From: Acanthornis magna
Taxonomy: Eukaryota > Chordata > Aves > Passeriformes > Acanthizidae
Direction: 5' to 3'
DNA: 64,000 nt
Assembly (NCBI GenBank): GCA_036785705.1
Contig: JAWUZG010000056.1
Location: 13,333,501-13,397,500 of the forward strand
Shown piece after piece: positions 24,241-36,300 of the stretch (position 1 is its first letter; every line of letters begins with the position of its first letter). Below the pieces are notes generated by a model. It was not told the DNA's origin. It saw nothing but the letters and a program-made list of their open reading frames with translations, and did no database searches. The position numbers and the translations under genes are program-made.

Positions 24241-27200
24241 GTTCTGAGCCAGTGATGGTTCTGAGCCTTCCTCAAGTCGTCAGACCCTCAGCTTTATGCA
24301 GCAGGAGAGGCAGCTGGGACACTTGGTGTTCTGTGTCCCCACAAATCTCCAGGAGCTCAGGCCACCATGGTTCTGAAATCCCCAAAGCTGAAGCAGAAGC
24401 TAAATTCAGAAACCAAAGAGGGTGTCGCAGGCTTTTATTTAAGATCCTGTTTCCAATGAGGTCTAATTTAGACCACAGAGTCAAAAGCTCTAAAGTGACA
24501 CTGTGTTCTCATTTTGGGCTTAATACTTCGTGATGTGCAGGATCTGATGAGTGCCACCAAACACCCTGTGCTCTCCCCACACACAGTGCAGCCTCTGCCC
24601 TGCTGCTCCAGTCCCACTGGTGACTGCACCATCCTGCTGGAAACAGGGTTCACTCCAGTGTGAAGGAGAACCTCTGAGAACCTCTATTTATGGTGGCCAC
24701 AGTGAAGGGCTTTTCCCCAGGGCTGCAGGGCCTCGGCACCAGGCAGCATCAGTGAGTGCAGAATAAACCTTTGTGCAGTCCCCTCGTGTGATCCTGTACG
24801 TTAGAAACCTTCCCATCTGCCAGGGCAGGTATTTGTCAGGCCAATGAACATTGCAACTGGTTTCAGCTGACAGAGATTCTGCTTTTTTTGTGCTGTATTG
24901 GAGGCCTATTCCCTGCAATGCTCCTTTTGTTGTTCACCTACCCCGGAGACAGCAGCTCACCGTGAAATCCCTCTCTCCAGCATCTCATCCCAGAGCCTTT
25001 TCTCTTGCAGACCTATGAGCATCCAAAATTCCCTGCAGAGGCCCTTGAAGTTGCTGGCCAGTCCAAGAGTGAGGCAAGGTGAGCTGTGTGCTGGGAGAGG
25101 AAACACCCTGGCTTTCAAGGAAGCAAACCCAAGAATCTCCTTGTAATTTATTTATAGGAAGAAGCAAGGGAAATCTTTCGTGTTCCTCCAAATAAACCTC
25201 TCCCTCTGCTTGACTCGAATCATTAAAAACCTTGCAAGGAGTGGAAGCATTTCCCCATCCTCTGTAGATTTTGTGCCTTGTACTTTTCCTTGCTAAATAT
25301 ATGCCAGCACATATCCACCACTTACTGCAGCATGCAGGCTCATGATCTTTGCATGGCTTCTTCCCCTCTAGGACTGCCATAAATAAATCACTAGGTCAGG
25401 GAGGCTGCTACATGCCTGTGGTCTCTCTCCCCCGCACTGTCTCTTTTTCTCTCTCCTTCCTCCTTCTACTTTTGTACAGAGCACTTAAACCTGTAATGGA
25501 GTGTCAGCGGCACCCCCCTCCTGCGGGTGTTCTGTGCTAGGTGTGATCTGGCAGCAGATCATTCATATTCCTCACCACAGAGGACACTAATGATCCCAGA
25601 TCAGAGCAAAAATCACATTTTGGCACAAGCTGCACTAAAGTTTTCCCTCCCAGGGAACGTGCTCACTGAGCTGACAAATCAGATTCCCAAAGAGGTGGTT
25701 TTTCGAGCGTGTGGTGCTGCACGGCCAGGATCAGATATTCAAAAATTCAATTTTGGAATCCAGAAGGGAGGTAGGGTCATGAAAATATCCTGTCCTGGCT
25801 GCTCATAATGTGATTGGGGTGTTTGCAATTCCTTAAGGGTTTTGTGGATCAATATAGGTGATTTTTCCTTGGTGTTGGCCACCAAGAGGTGAGCTCTAGC
25901 CAAGAAATTTCATTCTTCCTTCCCAGGAGGACCTAACATGGGGGTCATGCTCTCCCTGCACCTTCTGGCTACAGCTCTTCAGGGGAAATCCTTTTGCCCT
26001 ACTTTACTCCTTCAAAATTCCCTTTATTCCAAAGCCTAAGCAATTCCCTTGGCAGCTCTGCCCACCACAAAGGACATGAAGAATGAGAAATATTAGCAGA
26101 AAAGAGAAGAAAAAAAAAGCATTTATTATTGATGGGGTGCAGAACGACAGTCACTGTAGTTACAGAAATCAAGTGACTTTCTAGAGCTGAAATGAGGCTT
26201 CACATTAAAGGCCTTTTGCACAGCAGTTTTTTAGCTGTTAGCAAGAGGTGGAGAGAAGAAAAAGTTACATTCTTAATGTTACCCTTTTAGGTTTTGTCAT
26301 CTTTTCTAAATGGAACATATTGTCAGATCTCGTGTTTTCCTGGCAGAAAAGTTCTCATTTGCAAAGGACCATGTGTGCATGTGAATTTTTTTTTTTCCTT
26401 TTCTTTTTTGGTTGTTTTAATTGCTGTTGTAACCTGCACATTTTGGAAATATTTCAAGCAAAATTTTCCAAAGCACCCTAAGAAGGCCAGGAAAAAGCAA
26501 GAGAGCCTTCTTGCAGGTGTTCTCAGGTGTGCTCATCACTAAGGTGATAGATTTTTGAGTGGTTAACAGTGCTGTCTTGGATGGCCCAAAGGAGGCTTAT
26601 AAAGATTTCCCCTTCTTTATCTATTGCTGTGTTGTCATCTCCAGCCCCCTTTTTCCACTCTGACTTCTCACAGGTGGGAACAATCTGAAATCTCAAATTA
26701 TTCTTGCTGGAAACCCCCTCCCACAGCTTGCAGTGCCCATACACAGCTTGTTCCTTCATCCTACATATAAGATTGTTTATCCAAACTAGGTAGATTTTCC
26801 TCCTCAACATGGCTGGAGAGAGTAATTGGTTTTCTGTCAAGTATAGGACAAGACTAATCAAACCTGCCAGCCTGAAACAGGTCAAAACTAGAGTCAAATA
26901 TGACCTGTGCTTCGAGGGCCATGAAATGCAGAAATACCGTGCTGGAGGTGCTGCAGAAACAAACCTGAAAGAAATGCCACAGCTTAACAGCTTTAATCGG
27001 AGATAAAAGACAAAAATTCAGAACTCATTGAGGTCTCAGTTTGGCATCTGAACCCTATATCTGTTTATCAGCCACTTCAAATCCACAATTATTAGTGAGA
27101 ATTACGTTATCAGTTTGGAATTATCTCAGGGGGATGTGTTGTTAAATTCAAATTATTGCTGGCTGTGTGCAGGAAATGTGCATCTTTCATACACACCAAG

Positions 27201-28060
27201 AATGTGGACATCTTCTGAGTCACTGAAAACACGACCTTGCTGGGCTAATTATTTCTCTATGATATGGGAAAAAAGGGTGAAGCATGTGGGTTAGGGTAGA
27301 AGCAGGGAACAGGGAGGAGTTTTTCTGTTTCAGGACTATCAGCAAAAGGCTTCTTTGTTCCTCTGGTCACGGTGCAAGACAAACACCGCAAGGGTATGTT
27401 TGAAGGGAAGGCTGGGACAGCTTGGATAGTCTGGAATGCCAACCCAGGAGTGACATTTGGGCACTCACACCTCCTTGGCTGCGCAGGTCCATGGAGATGC
27501 AGCAATTTTCCACACTCTTCAAAACTGAAATATCTTTCAGTCCTTTCTCCTCCTGCCTTCTGCCCTGGGCATCACAGTGGCTTCACAGAATGAGCAAAAC
27601 ATCCCCAGGTTCACAACACCCCCCCAAAAAAGGGGCCCCCCATTCTGTGTGTGTATTTAAACACCCGTGCACACACAGCACTGCCACCCTGTGGCTTGCT
27701 AACCACAAAGGCAGGGTGCAAACTCATTTAGGGTGGGCTTTTTGCCCCTAAATGCCATTAATGCAGCACAAAAATTTAATACAAACACATACCCAGCTCT
27801 GTCTTCCCAACCTGGAGGTGCCCAGCTTGGCAGGCACACCGTGCCAGGCTGTAGGAGCGAGCCAGCTGTGCAGCTGCAGGTGGAAATATCAATTCCTTGG
27901 CATCGGGTTCAGGTAACAGGCAATTTGCAATTGTCACACATATTCTGCCTTTTCCCTTTTTTCTCACTTTTCCCTTTTTTGTGTGTCTGTGGTTAATTGC
28001 AAGGGGGAGGATGGCAGACCTTATCTCTCCTGACTAGTGGTGGCAAAACTGAAAAATTGT
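24241..28060. other. Intergenic, no gene recognised
   Basis: Chance frames only. A low-complexity T-rich stretch is at 26385-26420 and a C7-A6-G4-C6 run near 27619-27641 could form a small hairpin. Nothing else is claimed. Confidence 0.45.
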
Positions 28061-28260
28061 TTTCATTACCAGGTGGAAGGCTTTTCACATGCAAATTATC
28101 GATATCATTGTGAATGTGGCATTTTTATTAATCCAAACCGGCTTATCTGACCAAAAAGAAAAGGAAGATCATTCTTGTTTTTTATCAAACATTTTGCTCT
28201 GACAATGGCGAGTCATATTTGATGAAATATTGCATGGATCACACCATTTTTACAATTTAG
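28060..28260. promoter_or_regulatory. Candidate neural enhancer island (POU, ONECUT, OTX, SOX motifs)
   Basis: Within 200 bases there are the octamer ATGCAAAT (28089-28096), ATCGAT (28098-28103, ONECUT core), TAATCC (28129-28134, OTX/PITX core) and ACAATGG (28202-28208, SOX core), with ATTGCAT downstream. The octamer and ATCGAT are separated by one base. The combination fits a neural progenitor enhancer 5 kb upstream of ST8SIA2. Motif presence is observed; activity is inferred. Confidence 0.35.
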
Positions 28261-31200
28261 GGCAGGAGAGAAAGAAATAGAAGGGACTAATGGATGGGGT
28301 GGAGTTTGGGGATTTTATCACAGATTTAGGGTTGGGGTTTTTTGGTTTTGCTCTTTTTATCTTTAAGACACTTCTCCTAAATACCACTCAAGTGATGCAA
28401 GTTCACATAAGCATTTTAACTTCTTTTCTCCAACATCAAAGAAACTGATCTGGTTTTATAGATGTATTTTTATCTCTCTATTGTGTGCACTTCCCCTTCA
28501 GACACTGGGAAAATAAGGTCACATTCCCTACTGAGTCCATCCTTTTCTATTGATTTTACTTTCTTAAAATCCTAATAGAGCTTGAAATTAATACAGTTTA
28601 ATTTTCTTCTCCCTTTCTTGTGAACCAACAAAGCTTTCTTATTGCTGCTACACCACTCTGGGTACAAAGAAGATGACAGATTTGGTCCATCCTCCTTCCA
28701 ATGGCAAAAATCCTTGAAAAGAGAGTATCAGGAGGGTTTTGGCTCTTTATCCAAGGAAGTAAAGGCTCTCCTTTCCTGTCTAGAAGATGAGGGGCGGGGA
28801 TGCTTCTTTACCCATCTCAATAGGGGATGGACCACAAAAGTTATGGACCCCTGTGATGGGGCAAAATTCAGACTCACCAACTTTAGGACAGATCTAAATT
28901 CCTCTGCTTGGTCTGTATCTCAGTGCTCTCTGCTGATAAAAAAACCAACCCTATTCATATTCCCCCACCTGGGACAAACAGCCTGTCCAGCGTCTGGGAG
29001 CTCCTCTGGGTGCCAGGTGAATGCATTCAGTAATGCATCTAGCCACTTTCAGGATCAAGCTGGAAAACATTTACCCAAGGGCAGACGAAGCCAGGTGAGG
29101 AGAGTGGTGGCTCTGGAAGCTGCTGGGTCATTACCAGCATCCTCCATCCATGAGCAGAGCTGCTAGGCTGGTGCTCTCCAATCCCTTGCTCAGCACGGAC
29201 AGCAGCAAGAGCATTCAGGAGAAGATAAAGGGCATCAAACCTACTGAATCAGCATCCTTCCCTCCTGCCAGTGAACCTACTGGGGAGGAAAAGATACTCC
29301 ATGCCCCTGGGAGTCACCTCTGTTTCGCGGGAGGGTTTGGCTGTGGAAAGCAGCGAGAGGCAGGTTGGGTGTCAGTAGGGAGGCAATGGAACATGACAAC
29401 CCTGGGTAACGCAGGCTCCTGCTCCCGTGCCCGTTCGTCACATCACAGCAGTGCTCAGCTGTATAAAACGGGCTGTAAACTTTGCTCATTTTGGCTGGCA
29501 GATACGATAAAGGTTATGTGTGCTTTACAGCATTACGGATTTGATGGGGAAAGGTCTCCTGAGACCTCTCGCCGCACCAGGTCTTAGCATTTGCCACGGC
29601 GTAGCAGGGACCTCATGGGTCATCCTCCCTGCCCCTCCTTTGCCTGTTCAGGAGTCACTACCTGCCTCAATGATGCTTTCTCATGTAGATTAAAAGCATT
29701 TTAAATATGTATTATTTTTGCACTCTCTGTGTATCTGTGCCTTTCATGCCCACATCTTGAATTCATCACCTCTCTGCCAGTTGTTTGTAAATGTCCCCAG
29801 GTGTTTAACTCTTATTCTCTGAATCCTCTGAGCTATTGCTGGTGAGTGCGGCTATTAGATATTCCTAATATTTCTCAAAGGTCAAAAGAAAATGTAAAAA
29901 TGCCATTTCTTTTCTCTTCTCCTTACAAAGCAGAAAATGCAATATTGTTCTGGTGCAGTTACTTTGGCTGTTATGCTAAGATTTTATTTTTTTTAAAGTA
30001 GACCTTATTGTATTTACTGCAAATGTTCTGGATACAGAATTACTTCCTCAGATTATTAGGAACTAGAAGATATAATCAGCTTTTATTCTGTTTTAGAACA
30101 TATTACTTTACCACAACAGTCTATTTGCGACAGTTTTCTCTCATCTTCCTGCAACCCATCTTACAAATGAGACATAAAATTGAGGCTGTGGATGCTTATG
30201 GACCCAATCCTGCAACATTTATGCACCTGTTTAAGCTGAATCATGTAAAGATTCATGGTGAATTGAATGTGCAGGATGACTAACACTTGAGGAACTATGG
30301 CAATTCTTGCAAAGCAGTCTGCAGTTCTTCAGGATAATGAGCAATGCATGAAACTGGTGCATTATCAGAGTGCATTATCTGCTCCTCCCCCAAATCTGGC
30401 CAGGATGCTGTAAAGGATGGACTTGGAGTGAATGCAGAGTAAACTGTCCTCTCCGTAGTCAGTCTTATTATATTAATTTCCTTTTATCACTGCAGTAAGA
30501 CTCCTGACTGTGCAGAACTTAGCCCTCAGCAGTGCAACAAGATCTCGAGGTTTTCGTCGCAGAGTCACACTTGGTGGTGTTATACAGCCTCATTAATTGA
30601 TTACAAAATAATTCAGCAAGCTGCACTGTTCCTGCATCTTCTATCCAGCTTGCTGCCTCCTCACCTCAAACCAGCTGCACTTCAAGGTCCTGGTCACCGT
30701 GCCCGAAGCCCAATCAGCTCAAGAACGACCTTTTCTTTGACCTACATCTTTCAGAGGAATAAAGCAACAGATGACACCAAGTAGAGGATTCATAGAGCTC
30801 TTTGTGTGAGCCCCTAGCAATGAAACTCTCCAGTGAAGGGCATCAAGCTTAACTCTCAGCTCACCCTGCAAGGAGGATTTTTTTTTTCAATTTCAGTCAA
30901 GAGCAGCATTTCCATTGACTTACACAGGAGCAGAGTCAAATCCCAGCATGTCTTTTAAGACAAGCTACTCCTCAGTAGAAGAAGCATCTCAGCAGATAGG
31001 ATGTCCCTGTCCCTGAGAGTCCTTGTCCAGGCAAACCAACTCCCACCACACACTGAACGATCCCCCCACTTATTGCTCAGCCTCCATCGAGATCTCTGTT
31101 CTTGCACATCGCCACTGTGATTGGCAACTGAAACACAAAGATCAGACAAAAGAGGCTGAAACACCACCTGGGATGGAGCTGAAAAAGAGGCAGGAGCAGA

Positions 31201-32699
31201 TATCTCCATCTGTATTCTCGAGGATGTGTACGAGGAGAAGCCAGCTGCGGTGTGGTGCTCCCGAATCACAGGGGACTGGTGCTCTGCCCCGCTGCATCTC
31301 GGGAAACCCCAATGTCAGTCCCTGCACCAGCAAGGTCACCTCAAAGCCTGTTTCCTCATCCTCAGGCCAGTCACACGGCTGTGAAACTCCAGAACAGGGT
31401 GGGCAAAAGGAGTCCAAGATGAATAAAACAGAAGGAAAATGAGGCTTTTCTCAGATTTACACAGAAGGTAAATTACGGGGCTACTTACGCCACCTAAAAT
31501 CACTTCCTCCCCAGGGTCCTGAATATGCTCTATTATGAAAGCTGTATACTGGAGTGTAAATTTGCCATATATACTACAGTATAATTGCAGCAGACTCACC
31601 TGTGTTGTATTTTTAACCTATAAACGTAATGGTGATTTGTTTGCCTCCTCTTTCTACAAGAGTTTCAGAATCCCCAGGAAAACACATCGGCCATAACATG
31701 CTCCTTCCACCATTTAATCCAGATAAAGAGAAGAGTCCTGTGCTGAGTGTGCCTTCCCATACACAATGCTGGTGTTAGGCATCCCTGTACATATGGACAG
31801 GTTTATCCTGGTGCAAGGCACCTCGGCAGGAATCACACAACATTGACAGTATATCACACTGTACTTCTGAATTGATGCAAAAAGCCGTGCACAGAAGGGA
31901 AAATGGCAGCTTTCCAAGTGGCCCCAGTTAATAGCTCTGTTTTGCTTAATGGTGCCTCCCATTCAGACTAAAGATGCTGTTTTAAATATGTAAGCAATTA
32001 GTATCTCTCGCTCTCAACACATCTGTGCTGCTTCTCTCTGCTGCATTATAAATCCATCGCGCCCTTCTCCAGCTCGGCAGTGCATATATCACCAGATATT
32101 CTGATTTTCAGCAACTTTCTGGTCTGAAAGAGTTGTGCTTGGGTTTGGTGATGCTCTGCCAGGCTGGCCTTGCCTAAACCCTGACACAGCCAGCCCCTCT
32201 CCTCCAGGTCTGTCACTGGACTAACAGATAACAGGGATATAGGGAAGCATCTCTTGGTGAGTTTTTGGCGGTTCTTTGGTCCAGCCAGTACTTTTTTGTT
32301 TCTCCCAGCTTTCACACACTTTCTGTGTAGAAACTGCAGCTTTTTCTCTCCATAGCAAAACCCAAGGGTGCCTACAGCCTGCAGGAGGATGCTTGCAGGG
32401 GTTGCAGTGTGGCTGAGATGCAGCTAAGCCCCTCAGAAGCAGAACACCTTCCTTGCACGGTTTGTGCTTAGATAAATTCTGCCTGCTCAAACTCCAACGG
32501 GATTTTAGAGTCGTGGCAGGACCGGTGTGGTTATGACGGTCAGTATTTATAGGAGCGCAAGGGATCATTGTTGCTAAAATAGCAATTGATAGTAATAGAA
32601 CTGGGTGTGATGAGTTATTCAGATTTTTTTTTTTTTGCTGATTTTTTTTTTTTTTTAAATTTAAACGGAGTGTTTTCCTTGCCAAAAGCTCTGTTATTG
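28261..32699. other. Proximal upstream region of ST8SIA2, no gene recognised
   Basis: Unique sequence up to the CpG island. A 174-codon frame (28642-29166, +) and a 145-codon frame (29150-29587, +) overlap but show no recognisable domain. AT-balanced segments at 29680-30310 and 31440-31700 may be regulatory. Paired poly(T) tracts close the region. Confidence 0.45.
32624..32656. repeat. Paired poly(T) tracts at the CpG island edge
   Basis: Thirteen T (32624-32636) and fifteen T (32642-32656) are separated by GCTGA, just upstream of the CpG island boundary. Long dA:dT tracts disfavour nucleosomes, so this may help define the upstream edge of the open promoter region; that role is inference. 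Confidence 0.75.
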
Positions 32700-32912
32700 C
32701 CCGTCCCTCGCGAGGGAGGAGAAGGTGCAGGCGCCGCACCGCGCGCGGGAGTTCCCGCGGTCTGATTTTATCCCAGTTTTTGTCCTTTTCGGGGAGAAGC
32801 CGCCCCGCCTGCGCGGTGCCCACCCCCTCCCCGGCCAGGACCGACCCCGCCACACCGCGCGGTGGGCGCAGGGGAGGAGGCGGCACGGCGGCGAGGAGCG
32901 CAGCCGGCTAGC

Positions 32913-32967
32913 AGGGGCTGGCGGGGGCTGGCGGGGGCTCCAGGGGGCTGGCAGGGGCTCCAGGGGG
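32913..32967 (+). repeat. 10-bp-periodic G-run array in the promoter (G-quadruplex potential)
   Basis: Six runs of four or five G start at 32913, 32923, 32933, 32943, 32953 and 32963, exactly ten bases apart. The intervening bases alternate between CTGGC and CTCCA types. Loops of five to six bases between G4-5 runs satisfy the usual intramolecular G-quadruplex rule on the + (coding) strand. The array sits about 330-380 bases upstream of the start codon. Confidence 0.8.
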
Positions 32968-33295
32968 CTCGCAGCTCCGGGGGAGGCGGCAGCTCCCGGC
33001 CCCCCGCGCTGCCCCCCGGGCCCGGGCGCTGAGGGACGCTGAGGGACGCGCGGGCCGCGGGGCCTCCCCGCAAACTTTAGCGGCGGGAGGCGGCGGAGCC
33101 GAGCCCGCCCCGAGCGCCCCCTCCCCGCCCCGCCCGTCCCCTCCGCACCCTCCCCGCGCCGGCGGGGCGGGCCGGGGGCGCCGAGGGGCGGAGCGGCCCC
33201 GCCGGGCGGCGGCGGCGCCGAGCCGGGACGCGGCGCCGGGCTCCGCACCCCGCGGAGCGGCGCGGAGCGGCCCAGCCCGGCCCAGCCCCGGAGCC

Positions 33296-33393
33296 ATGCC
33301 GCTGCCGTGCCGGGGCTGGACGCTGGCGCTGCTCACGCTGCTCGTCGGTTTCCTCATCTTCGCCGATATCTCGGAGATCGAGGAGGAGAGCGG
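33296..33393 (+). CDS. ST8SIA2: ST8SIA2 coding exon 1 (residues 1-32 plus two bases)
   Basis: Encodes the short cytosolic tail, the hydrophobic signal-anchor ([14 protein letters not shown], roughly residues 10-23) and the start of the acidic stem (EIEEES). The start ATG is the only ATG I see between 32700 and this point on this strand. It has G at -3 and matches the expected N-terminal position of the family. The exon ends in AGCGG followed by the donor GTAAAT, leaving a phase-2 intron. It lies inside the CpG island, and its GC content is far above that of exons 2 and 3. Confidence 0.95.
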
Positions 33394-36300
33394 GTAAATC
33401 CCCCGTCCCCGCGCGGAGGAAGGGGCGCGGAGCGGAGCGGTGCTGGGGACCGGGGAGGAGGCAGCGGCGGCGGCGGAGGGGGCGGGCGCCCGGACAGTTT
33501 CTTTGTCTCCGGCTCTCCCGGTTTTTGCCGTGCCCAAGTGGGAAGGGAGCGCGCTGCGCTCCAGCGCAGCTCCGCGGGGCCGGTGGCAGCCCCGGGCGGG
33601 ACCGCCCCGCCGCCGGGCAGGATGGGGCACGGGGCCGGGGGGGGGGCCACGCCGGGCCGGGCAGGGGTGCGGGAGCGGGTACTGCTCCCGTTAGAGACGC
33701 CGAGGTACCGGTCCCTTTAGGAATGCTGCGATACCTGTCCGGATAGGGATGCCAGAGCAGGTACCGCTCCCATTACAGACACTGAGGTACCTGTCCAGTT
33801 TGGGATGCTGGAGCAGGTACCACCCCCTATACAGACACTGAGGTACCAGTCTGGGCAGGGATGCTGGAGCAGGTACCACTCCCTTTACAGACACTGAGGT
33901 ACCGGTCCGGGCAGGGATGCTGGAGCAGGGACCGCTCCCATCAGAGATGTGGAGGTACTGGTCTTTTTAGAGAGGCTGAGGTACCAGTTCAGGGATGCTC
34001 GATCAGGTACAGGTCTGGGTAAGAATGCTGGAGTGGGTACCGGTCTGATTAGACATGTTGGAGCAGATCCTGGTCTGGAGAGAGGGATTTTGGCACGGGC
34101 AGTGCTCAGGTGCTGATGGACGGATGGAGCAGGTTCCTAAGCAGGATATTGGTGTGAGTGGTCTGCTGGACGGGGATGCTGGGGCAAGTTGCAGCCCAGG
34201 GAGCTTAGGTGCCACTGGTGGTCCAGATGGGTGTGGTGGAGAGGGCACCAGCTGATAGGAGTGATGGATAACAGACCAGTCTGCAGGTGGATAAGGGACC
34301 AGTCTGTGGGATGGGAGGGGCTGAACAGGGACCATTTGGGTGGGGGTGATGGAGCAGGGTGGGAGAGCTTAACCCCCTGATGTGTCCCTGTGGGATGCAT
34401 TAGGGGCTTCATGACCATCCCCTACTGATCACTGTCATGGTCGGTGTTTACCTGCAGGTGCCATCTATGGCAGGGGCTAAAGCAGCCCCTCAGTCTGTGG
34501 AGCACACTCTCCCCACCCCATAAACCCCATCTCTGAAGTCTGCTTGGAAACTTAAGGGATGAGAGGAACAAATGCAGAGAGGAGGGTTTGCGTTAACTTG
34601 AGGGACTTGCTACAGAAATGTGGAAAACCAAATAATTTTAGTAATGAGGTGTGCACTTGGGGCACTCAAATGACACAAAGGTCTTTCTGTTTGAGACCAG
34701 GTGGCTTTGTCCACTGTGTTACACCAAAACAAACACCTTGATGAAGTGATAAATGAAATGCAGTGATGTTTGTTTATTGTTTCATTGTTATATTATTTTG
34801 AGTGCCACAGGCAAGAAGTGCTTAAAGGTCAGTAGCCTTGTCCAGAAACATCCAGCACCAGACTGTAGGTTACCAGGGTAGATGAATTGTTGCTCTGCAA
34901 TGAGCTGGCACTAGCTATATAATAATAAAGGAAATTAAAAGCCTCTGATGCATCCTCCCCATTGGACAGGCTCGTCTGTTCCCCTTGCTTTCTTCCCATC
35001 TCCTTTTCTGGCTTCTGTTCTTCTCTCTCCTCGCCTATCTGTGAGATCTACCCACTAGAACTTGCTGTGCCCTTATTGAAAATCTATTCTGTTTTGTTAC
35101 TTACTTGTCCTGTTTTTCACCCTGGTTCATTAGGGATTCCCAGTATTGTGTCTTTTTTCTCCTCTCTTTTCTGTACATTGTATGGAAATTGGCTGTTTGC
35201 TGGCTGCTTATCTCCAAACCCTGGCATCTGAGTTTGTTGCTGTAGTTCCTCCAAGGAAGTACTGCCAAGCGGTGCAGCAGCAGAGACGGCAAGAGGGTCA
35301 GATGAGTTCTGTAGGAACAGCGAGCGACTTGTTCCACACAGCATTCGGAGATGGTAGTGCAGGAGGGAACTGGCACAGGAGAGGAGCTCCCTGCACCCAG
35401 GGGGTGAAGGAGGGTCCTGCATCCATGCCCTCTGATACACGTGGGCACCAGACCTTTCACAGATCACTGCCCGCATCAGCTGTGCTTCCCAGATGGGCAT
35501 GAACAGAGCAAAGGTGGGACCCTGCTGTATTAATTATAGATTACTTAATCATGAAGTTGGGCAAATGGAACCTTTCTCTCGCTTTGTCCTCTCCCACCCA
35601 CTTTTCCCTGTTGCATCTCTGGAATGCTTTGGGTTTGATGAGCTCCTGCATCCCAGACACAGCAAGTGGTCAAACACTGGTCACCTTGCAAGGAAGCCTG
35701 GCACAAAGGGCACTTCCTCCCTGTGTGCTGCCGTGGTGCTGGGAATGAGGTGAGCACAACGTGAACACAGTGCTCTGACCTGGCTGAAGTGTATTGCTGG
35801 GGTGACATGGAAAAGCAGAGTGCCTGGTGTGCAGCAGGTCAGGGAATGGTAGAGGGTTTTCAGCTTTGGGAGCCACATAGTGGCATTTTTTGTTAACAGG
35901 TCCTGTAGGTAAAGGGAACTGTGTGACAGCAAAAGTGCATGACAGTGTAGAGAAGAGACCCTTCGAAAGTTTTCCAGGAGTCCTCTGTGTCCAGGAGGGA
36001 ACAGCTCCTGTCTGTGAGAGGTTTGGGAGATAATGTATATTTGTGCAGCTTTCCCCCACATCAGGAATACTTGGCCGTTGGATTGTGTGTCTCAGCATCC
36101 TCCTTCACACCCCCACAGACCACCCTCGCTTTGGTCAGTGCAGCAGCGAAGGAAGGAGCTGTCCAGCTGTGCCCTGGCAGGCTCGTGGCGCTGAGGGGGG
36201 CTGGGAAACACAGGCAGGTGCAACTCTTTTCTTCTTTTTCCTTGGCATCGAAACACTCTCTAATTATTGTGAGGAGCGAACAGCTTGCCCACTTTTACAC

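Larger units (their letters stand above)
32700..33720. promoter_or_regulatory. CpG island spanning ST8SIA2 promoter, 5' UTR and exon 1
   Basis: Base composition switches abruptly from T-rich to very GC- and CpG-rich near 32700 and falls back near 33720. The segment contains repeated GC-box cores (for example CCGCCCCGCCCG near 33125-33136) and no TATA box or CCAAT box that I can find close to the start codon. This fits a TATA-less, Sp-factor CpG promoter, as described for mammalian ST8SIA2. The transcription start is not determinable by eye. It probably lies within the last few hundred bases before 33296. Long open frames on both strands here are composition artefacts. Confidence 0.85.

Noticed and set aside
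27619..27641. C7-A6-G4-C6 hairpin as a regulatory element
   Set aside because: Simple low-complexity runs with a weak four-base-pair stem; no context supports function.
1..32699. 3' exons or UTR of the upstream neighbour (SLCO3A1 in mammals)
   Set aside because: No transporter-like peptide or splice-flanked coding block was found upstream; the neighbour appears to lie outside the window.
32694..33630. Antisense open frames up to 240 codons over the promoter
   Set aside because: Very GC-rich CpG-island sequence rarely contains stops. The products are Ala/Pro/Gly/Arg-rich with no domain, and they overlap the real exon 1.
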